NCBI GenBank assembly: GCA_927911745.1
Contig: CAKMQF010000014.1
Coordinates: 1 to 12,161, forward strand
Length of the DNA: 12,161 bases
Direction: 5' to 3'
Source of the DNA: an uncultured Gemella sp.
GTDB taxonomy: Bacteria > Bacillota > Bacilli > Staphylococcales > Gemellaceae
Part shown: one piece after another, positions 6,178 to 12,161 of the stretch
Position numbering within the stretch: position 1 is the first letter of the stretch
Layout: each line of letters opens with the position of its first letter
The notes under the pieces: generated by a model
The model's input: the letters and a program-made list of their open reading frames with translations, nothing else
The model's database searches: none
Told to the model about the DNA's origin: nothing
Made by a program: the position numbers and the translations under genes

Positions 6178-9100
6178 CTACTCTACTACCTCTTCAAAGT
6201 TCTCGATAACATCTTTTAACTCTAATTCTAAGATATAACTAATACCTTTTTCTTGCATTGTTACTCCGTATAAAGTATCCATAGCTTCCATAGTTCCTCG
6301 TCTATGCGTAATAACTAAGAACTGATTATTCTCTGAATAAACTTTTAAGAATTTAGCAAATCTATTAACATTCTCTTCATCAAGTGCCGCTTCCACCTCA
6401 TCAAGAACTACAAATGGTGGATTTTTAACCTGCAATATCGCAAACAATAAACTTATCGCAGTTAAAGATTTCTCTCCACCTGATAATAATGAAAGGTTTT
6501 GAAGTTTTTTTACCAGGAGGTGAAGCTTCGATTACTATTCCAGTATTTAATATGTCATTTGGTGATTCTAAAGTCATATCTGCATAACCACCTTTGAATA
6601 GTTCTTTAAATATTTTATTGAAATTCTCTGCTACTTGAACAAATGTCGTTAAAAAGCGTTCTTTTACTTCTTTATCAATCTCTGCAATAGTCTCTTCTAG
6701 TTTTTCTTTCGCTTCTACAAGATCGGTAATTTGCTCATTATAGAAATCATAACGTTCTTTAATTTCTTCAAACTCAGTAATAGCATTCAAGTTGATATTA
6801 CCTAAGTCCACTATCTCTTTACGAAGTCTTACTACATCATTCTTATACGAAGGTACTTCTCCAATATTTTCAGCAGTTAATCTGTTTGATACACTCTCAT
6901 ATGTTACATTATAGTTAGTAACAAGGTTCTCTAGATATTCATCGATCTTAACTTCTATCTTCGTCTGTTCTACAGTTAATTTTTCAAATTCTGAAGTTTT
7001 TTGACGTAGACTTTCGTTATTTCTTTGTTGAGCTACGGTAATTTCTTTTTCGCGTTTGAATAATCCTGTTTTTTCCATATCAAGATCTGATAATAACGTC
7101 TTAAGCGTTGTTAATCGTTCAACGCATTCAGCAATTATTTTAGAATTATTTTCTAGTATCTGAAGTTCATCTTCTTCACTTAATGACTCAGCATCTTTAG
7201 ACATTTCTAATCTTGTTAGTTGTTCATTAACATCTGTTATATCAGCTAATAGTGATTCTATTAACTCTAAACCATGCTTAGTTGTCTCTTCTAATTTTGA
7301 TTTTTCAATCTTAAGCTCAGCAATTTTCTCTAAGAATAATTCCTCAGCACTTTGAGCATTTTGTTTTTTACTACTTTCTTCCTTGATTTTTTTCATCAAG
7401 TTTTTGCAATTCTACTCTAATTTTCTCAAGGCTTTGAGTTAATTCGACAATATTACTTGAATTGTCTTCGTTATCTTTGAATTCCAGTAGTTTCTTCTCA
7501 TTTAATTCTATATTCACTTTAATATCGGAAATTTCAGTAGTTTTTATGATTTATACTTAATTCTATTGCTTAAGTTTTAAAATCTCCTCTTCTTTCACAG
7601 ATTTAGAATTTAGAATTTCGTCCATTACTTCTTGTTGTTGACGCTCTAATAGACTCTTCTCATTTACTAATTTCTCGATCTTATCATTTATTTTAACAAG
7701 ATTCTGTGAAAGTTCATCTAATTCTGCCTTATGTTTAATAGATGAATTATTATTTTTATTAATAGCACCACCAGTGATAGATCCACCACTATTAATGATT
7801 TGCCCATCTAATGTAATAATTCTATTTCTAAAATTAATCTTACGTGCTATTCTATTGGCATTATCCATATTATCAACGATAAGAACAAGTCCTAATAGGT
7901 GAGATATTATATTTTTGTACTCACTATCAACAGTTATTAGATTCTCAGCAATATTGATAAATCCTTCTTCATTTACAACTGTTCTATAAACATCACTCGC
8001 TATAGTTTTTGCTTTAATATTATTTAATGGTAAAAATGTAACTCTACCTTTATTAGTTTTCTTTAAGTGATTAATACACTCTTTTGCTACATTCTCATTT
8101 TCTACGATAATATTTTGTTGTGCTTGCCCCAAAGCAATATCAATTGCAACGGCATATTCGTTATCAAATTCTACAATGTTCGCTACACTATTGTGAACAC
8201 CCGCTAGAGCATCCTTATTAGCAAGAATTTCTTTTACTCCAATATTGTAAAAACTTAAATTATTAATCTGATCTTCTAAGAACTTCTTACGGTTTTCAAG
8301 GTTACTCTTGAAGTTGTATCCTGTGCGAATTTGTTCCTCAATATTTTTCCCATTTGAATTAATTAAAATATTTTTTTCAACTAATATATCAAGTTCTTTT
8401 TGAAGGTTAGCCAGCTGTTCATTTAATACTTTTTGCTCTTCGGTAGCTGCTGCAAGTTCTTCTGTTTTTATACCTAAAACTTGTTTTTGTCTTTCTATAT
8501 TATCTAGAATTTCTTTACTGTTTTCATCAGCACTCTCTAGATTTTTCTTAGCAAACTCTATACTATTTTCTAGTTTAGTTTCTTCGTTTATTAAGCTATA
8601 GTAGTTATCTTTTAATTCTTCTATTTTTCTTTCGATTAATTCTAATTTACTCTCTTCACCTGATTCTAACGAAGAGATTTCTTTATTAATCTTTTGAATT
8701 TTACTTTTAATTTCAGCGTTTAGATTTTCTCTTTCTGCTAACTTATTCTCAAGGTTTTGTTTTCTTTCCTCAAGATATTTAATATCATCATTAATTTTTT
8801 CACTTCTCAGAGTTCTATTATTTTTTCTTTCCTGAATTACACTTAATTGTGATTGAAGAGATTCCTTTTTCTGAACTAGTTCTAACTCTTCATCATGATA
8901 TTTCATGTAAGTTCTATCTAGAGAAACTAAGCTATTCTTGATACTTTCTAAATCTTTAATAAGCTCTTCTTGTCTACTTTCAAGCCCAAGTTTTTCAGAT
9001 TCTTTCTCATGTTTAACTTGTAGTAAATCTGCAAGTCTTTTTTGATATTCAGCAATATTATAAACATTTAATAAAATATCTTTTTCTTCAAGTTCTTTAG

Positions 9101-9735
9101 AATAATCAAGATACTTTTGTGTTTTATTCTTTTGATCTTCTAAGATTTCATAACGACCTGAGATTTCTGAGAAAATATCATTTAATCTCATTAAATTGTC
9201 ATTTGTTTTTTCTAATTTTAGATTAGTTTCTTTTTTCTTATTTTTATACTTTAATACACCTGATGCCTCTTCTATAATTGCTCGGCGATCGACAGGCTTA
9301 GATGAAATAATATCTTCCACCTTACCTTGAGTAATAATACTATAACTCTCTTTATTAATACCAAGGTCTAGATACATATCAGTAATATCTTTTAATTTTG
9401 CACGTTTATTATCAATGTAATACTCACTATCACCATTTCTATACAAACGTCTTTTAATTTCACAATTATCTTCTCCGTTAGAAAATGTTACCGCTACTTC
9501 AGCAAAGTTTTTTCTTTTCGCATCTTCAGTCCCCGAAAAGATAACATCTTTCATGCTACTACCACGTAAATTTTTAGCTGATTGCTCCCCTAAAACCCAA
9601 CGAATAGCATCAATTATATTACTTTTTCCCGAACCGTTCGGTCCAACAACACCGATTAAATTATTTTTTAAATTCAAATGTTGTCTTCTTCTGAAAAGAT
9701 TTAAAACCTGTAACTTCAACCTTTGCTAATTTCAT
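6178..9735 (-). CDS. smc: Chromosome segregation ATPase SMC (five frameshifts)
   Basis: SMC forms with ScpA and ScpB the condensin that organises and segregates the chromosome. ATG 9735 (MKLAKVEVTGFKSFQKKTTF) follows AAAGGAAAAAGAG. Corrected length is about 1184 residues, the family norm. Walker A GPNGSGKSN is at 31-39. Long coiled coils run on either side of a hinge at about 500-655 that ends with NSGGSITGGA. The C-terminal head has the signature LLSGGEKSLTA (about 1085-1095), Walker B FVVLDEVEAALD (about 1105-1117) and VITHRRGTM. Frame changes: T6 at 9664-9669, one base missing near 7570, T5 at 7541-7545, T7 at 7387-7393 and T7 at 6505-6511. In each case the next frame carries on the expected protein, for example PPGKK to LQNLSLLSGGEK. 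It lies 21 bases after rnc, as in Bacillus, but ftsY does not follow. Smc loss is usually severely deleterious, so assembly error is far likelier than a real pseudogene. Confidence 0.93.
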
Positions 9736-9756
9736 CTCTTTTTCCTTTCATTAATT

Positions 9757-10470
9757 TTAAATATCTTTATATTCAAGTTTTTCTAATGCTTGTTTTGCTG
9801 AAAGCTGTTCAGACTCTTTTTTTGTAGTAGCTGTTCCACTTCCATATTGTTTCCCACCAATTAAAACAGCACTTGTAAAAGTTTTAGAATGTGATGGTCC
9901 ACTTGAATCTAGTACTACATACTCAATTTCACCCAATTTAATTTTTGAAATGTACTCTTGCAAGATAGTTTTATAGTCTACAAAACTGTGATATTCAAGA
10001 TCTTGAACTTCTGTAAATAATGTATTATTTAAGAAAGTTTTTACAACTTCAAGATTTGACTCTAAATACATCGCACCTGTGAAAGATTCAAAAATATCAG
10101 CAAGTAAAGCTGCTCGACTTCTTCCACCCATCTTTTCTTCACCTTTTCCTAGGTAGATACATTTATCTAAGCCAAGTTGCAAAGCATATTTAACCAATGT
10201 CTTTTCACAAACAATAGATGCACGTAACTTAGTAAGTTCACCTTCAGGAAGCTCAGAAAATTTCTTAAATAAAAATTCACTTGTTGTAAGTTCAACAACA
10301 GCGTCCCCTAAAAATTCCAAACGCTCATAATTCAGATGCTTCGCAATTCTCTTCTCATTAGTATAAGAAGAATGAGAAAATGCATTTTTAAAATTTTCAC
10401 TGAATTTTAAATTAAAACCATACTCTTCATTTAAATTGTTAAGTAATCTTTCTATATGTGTTCGCTCCAT
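9757..10470 (-). CDS. rnc: Ribonuclease III
   Basis: Intact, 237 residues. It is a double-stranded-RNA endonuclease acting in rRNA processing and mRNA turnover. The signature NYERLEFLGDAVVEL is at residues 47-61, with catalytic E49 and D56. The second acidic pair is D125 and E128 in LADIFESFTGA. The dsRNA-binding domain spans about 165-233, ending with the lysine-containing helix TTKKESEQLSAKQALEKL. ATG 10470 has AAAGGAG (10478-10484) seven bases upstream. A possible -10 (TATAAT) lies just before, so it may have its own promoter rather than depend only on the hemW transcript 100 bases upstream. smc follows after 21 bases and is probably co-transcribed. Confidence 0.97.
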   Translation of the reverse strand: MERTHIERLLNNLNEEYGFNLKFSENFKNAFSHSSYTNEKRIAKHLNYERLEFLGDAVVELTTSEFLFKKFSELPEGELTKLRASIVCEKTLVKYALQLGLDKCIYLGKGEEKMGGRSRAALLADIFESFTGAMYLESNLEVVKTFLNNTLFTEVQDLEYHSFVDYKTILQEYISKIKLGEIEYVVLDSSGPSHSKTFTSAVLIGGKQYGSGTATTKKESEQLSAKQALEKLEYKDI

Positions 10471-10489
10471 AATAGTTCTCCTTTCTTTT

Positions 10490-10495
10490 ATTATA
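10490..10495 (-). promoter_or_regulatory. Possible -10 box for rnc-smc
   Basis: TATAAT on the minus strand (plus-strand ATTATA) stands 19 bases before the rnc start codon. No good -35 lies 16-18 bases further up (ATGTAA at best), so this is a weak candidate. It would also give an unusually short leader that overlaps the ribosome-binding site region. Confidence 0.25.
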
Positions 10496-10537
10496 GGAGA
10501 AACTCAATAATTTTACATAAATTGATCAAGTTCCTCC
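10496..10537 (-). repeat. Inverted repeat upstream of rnc
   Basis: On the minus strand GGAGGAACT (plus 10529-10537) pairs with AGTTTCTCC (plus 10496-10504) over 9 bp with one G-U. CAAT and ATTG inside can add four pairs after a 4-base bulge. It lies in the 100-bp hemW-rnc gap. There is no T tract on the minus side, so it is not a standard hemW terminator. The rest of the gap shows nothing else. Confidence 0.4.
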
Positions 10538-10570
10538 CTTTAAAATCATCATCTTATTTCAAAAACTATA

Positions 10571-11704
10571 TTAATCTAACAGAAACTCAGAGAATACATC
10601 ATTCCCATAGAATAATCCTTTTCTAGTCAAACGAAGTTTATTACCTTCGATCTCTAAGTACCCTTCTCTTATGTTTTTATCAATTACATCTTTGAAGATT
10701 TCTTCTGCTCTTTTACCATACTTTTCTTCAAAAATATCTAAATCTACACCTTCTAAAAGACGTAGCCCTAAGAACATTTCCTCTTCAATTCTTTCCTTAG
10801 GTGTTACAGTATTTTCTTCACGTCTTGCATGTCCTTTTTCTAACATACTGTCGATATAGAATTTTAAAGCTCCTTGATTAGCATAACGCACTCCATCAAT
10901 ATAACCATGCGCCCCCGCTCCAAGTCCATAGTACTCTACATTCTTCCAGTAACTACTATTATGAACACTCTCATGCCCAGGTCGAGCAAAATTACTGATT
11001 TCATACTGTTCATAACCATTTTCTGTTAAGAAGTTTATAACCTCATTGTACATTTTCTCTTCTGTCTCATTTGAAGGCAATGTAACTTTCTTATCTCTAA
11101 CCTGATTATAAAGCTTAGTCTTCTGTTCCAAAATCAATGAATAACATGAAATATGACTAATATTGTATTCTGCAATCTTCTTCATACTGTCATATAAGTC
11201 ATCCATAGTTTGCTTCGGTAATGAAAACATTAAATCTACATTAATGTCCTCAATCCCATGTTTTTTACAATTAGCAATCGCCATATCTACATCATCCGCA
11301 ACATGACCTCGTCCAAGAATTTTTAACAATTCATTATTAAAAGTCTGAACTCCCATGCTAATTCTATCAACTCCGTAGCCCTTTACCAAAGCAACCCGAG
11401 AATCAACAAGATCCTCAGGGTTAGCTTCAAAAGTAAATTCACGCAGCTGTTGTGGAATTTTATTTCTAAGTGCAGTTAATAAACGGTGAAGTTGTTCATC
11501 GCTTAATGCACTCGGTGTTCCACCACCAATATAAATAGTTTCAACATTTTGAATGTTTTCCATACTCTCGATTTCTTTAATTAAGCAATCTATATACTTA
11601 TCGACAGGTTGTCTTTGTATATAAAACTTATTGAAATCACAGTACGAACAAATATACTTACAAAATGGAATATGAATATATACTCCGCGTGGATAACTTT
11701 TCAT
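10571..11704 (-). CDS. hemW: Radical SAM heme chaperone HemW (HemN-like)
   Basis: Intact, 377 residues. The radical-SAM cluster motif is CKYICSYCDF, with C15, C19 and C22 binding the 4Fe-4S cluster. The SAM-binding motif GGGTPS is near residue 61. The EANPEDL and DRISMGVQTF patches and the late YYGLGAGAHGY motif are typical of HemW. The C-terminal HemN-C type domain spans roughly 300-370. The CX3CX2CDF pattern fits HemW, which carries heme to target proteins, rather than true oxygen-independent coproporphyrinogen oxidase HemN, which has a further cysteine. Older annotations call it HemN. The start codon shares one base with the lepA stop (TAATG), so translation is coupled. Bacillus also has lepA followed by this gene, but there hrcA follows, whereas here rnc does. 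Confidence 0.93.
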   Translation of the reverse strand: MKSYPRGVYIHIPFCKYICSYCDFNKFYIQRQPVDKYIDCLIKEIESMENIQNVETIYIGGGTPSALSDEQLHRLLTALRNKIPQQLREFTFEANPEDLVDSRVALVKGYGVDRISMGVQTFNNELLKILGRGHVADDVDMAIANCKKHGIEDINVDLMFSLPKQTMDDLYDSMKKIAEYNISHISCYSLILEQKTKLYNQVRDKKVTLPSNETEEKMYNEVINFLTENGYEQYEISNFARPGHESVHNSSYWKNVEYYGLGAGAHGYIDGVRYANQGALKFYIDSMLEKGHARREENTVTPKERIEEEMFLGLRLLEGVDLDIFEEKYGKRAEEIFKDVIDKNIREGYLEIEGNKLRLTRKGLFYGNDVFSEFLLD

Positions 11705-12161
11705 TATTCTTCATCCATTTTCAGAACAGCCATGAAAGCATCTTGAGGAACTTCTACGCTACCAACAGCTTTCATTCTCTCTTTACCTTTTTTCTGTTTC
11801 TCTAATAGCTTACGTTTCCTACTAATATCCCCTCCGTAACACTTAGCAAGAACGTTTTTACGCATCGCTTTAATAGTTTCACGAGAGATAATTTTATTTC
11901 CAATTGCAGCTTGGATAGGAATTTCGAATTGTTGTTTTGGAATAAGTTTTTTAAGTTTTTCTACAATAACTTTACCACGTTGGTAAGCAAATTCTCTGTG
12001 AACGATGAAACTTAAAGCATCGACTTGTTCACCATTTAATAGAATATCCATCTTAACAAGGTTACTATCTTTATATCCAGTTAATTCATAATCAAATGAT
12101 GCATATCCTTTTGTATTAGATTTAAGTTTGATCGAAGAAAATCAAAAACGATTTCTGATAA
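11704..12161 (-). CDS. lepA: Elongation factor 4 (LepA), C-terminal part, two frameshifts
   Basis: Ribosome-associated GTPase; only about the last 150 residues lie in the window, and the G domain is outside. The visible stretch includes [28 protein letters not shown] and the LepA-specific C-terminal domain ([65 protein letters not shown]), which includes the tRNA-binding tail. At the window edge LSEIVFDF runs out of frame twice. One extra base in plus-strand 12138-12141 and one in 12127-12129 must be removed to read [19 protein letters not shown], the usual LepA sequence. Codon 12051 (ATG) is internal, not the start. Together with hemW it forms a translationally coupled pair. Confidence 0.93.

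Noticed and set aside
7394..7562. A gap between two separate SMC-like genes.
   Set aside because: All of this stretch codes for SMC coiled coil in alternating frames, with three one-base changes; there is no promoter or start signal inside it.
10671..10859. A plus-strand ORF of 62 codons inside hemW.
   Set aside because: It is antisense to an intact conserved gene, with no start signals.

Overview
The window is low in G+C (by eye about 30%) and reads as a Firmicute chromosome. The solute-binding protein looks very like streptococcal PsaA, while the lepA-hemW and rnc-smc blocks are Bacilli housekeeping genes. That mix and the base composition suggest Gemella or a close relative. This is inference, about 0.6 confidence.

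Layout. (1) Positions 1-2609, plus strand: a manganese/metal ABC uptake operon in the streptococcal psaBCA order, namely ATPase (5' end cut by the window), permease and metal-binding lipoprotein. A 220-bp gap before the lipoprotein holds a stem-loop and a strong Fur/PerR-type box. It ends at a hairpin terminator shared with the convergent operon. (2) Positions 2658-5065, minus strand: a three-gene operon of TetR regulator, MacB/LolD-type ATPase and 8-TM FtsX-type permease. It reads from a good sigma-A promoter with a palindrome at the predicted start of transcription, a likely autoregulatory operator. (3) Positions 5200-6111, plus strand: a TDT/TehA-family transporter with its own promoter, divergent from tetR. 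It ends at a bidirectional terminator. (4) Positions 6178-12161, minus strand: lepA (partial), hemW, rnc and smc.

Sequence quality dominates interpretation. Seven of the eleven genes are interrupted, and I can place 16 single-base frame changes. Fourteen read as one extra base, mostly in A or T runs, and two as one missing base. After each change the protein resumes in register with its family: the four PsaA metal ligands fall in place, SMC comes out at about 1184 residues, and LepA regains its conserved C-terminus. Essential genes (smc) are as affected as accessory ones. I read these as homopolymer errors in the assembly, not pseudogenes, and give whole-gene coordinates.

I see no CRISPR array, tRNA, rRNA, insertion sequence, phage gene or clearly unprecedented system. 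The most interesting real signals are regulatory: the Fur-family box inside the metal operon, the tetR operator, and a stem-loop just upstream of rnc. No gene-free stretch exceeds 300 bases; the longest (1439-1658) is described below.
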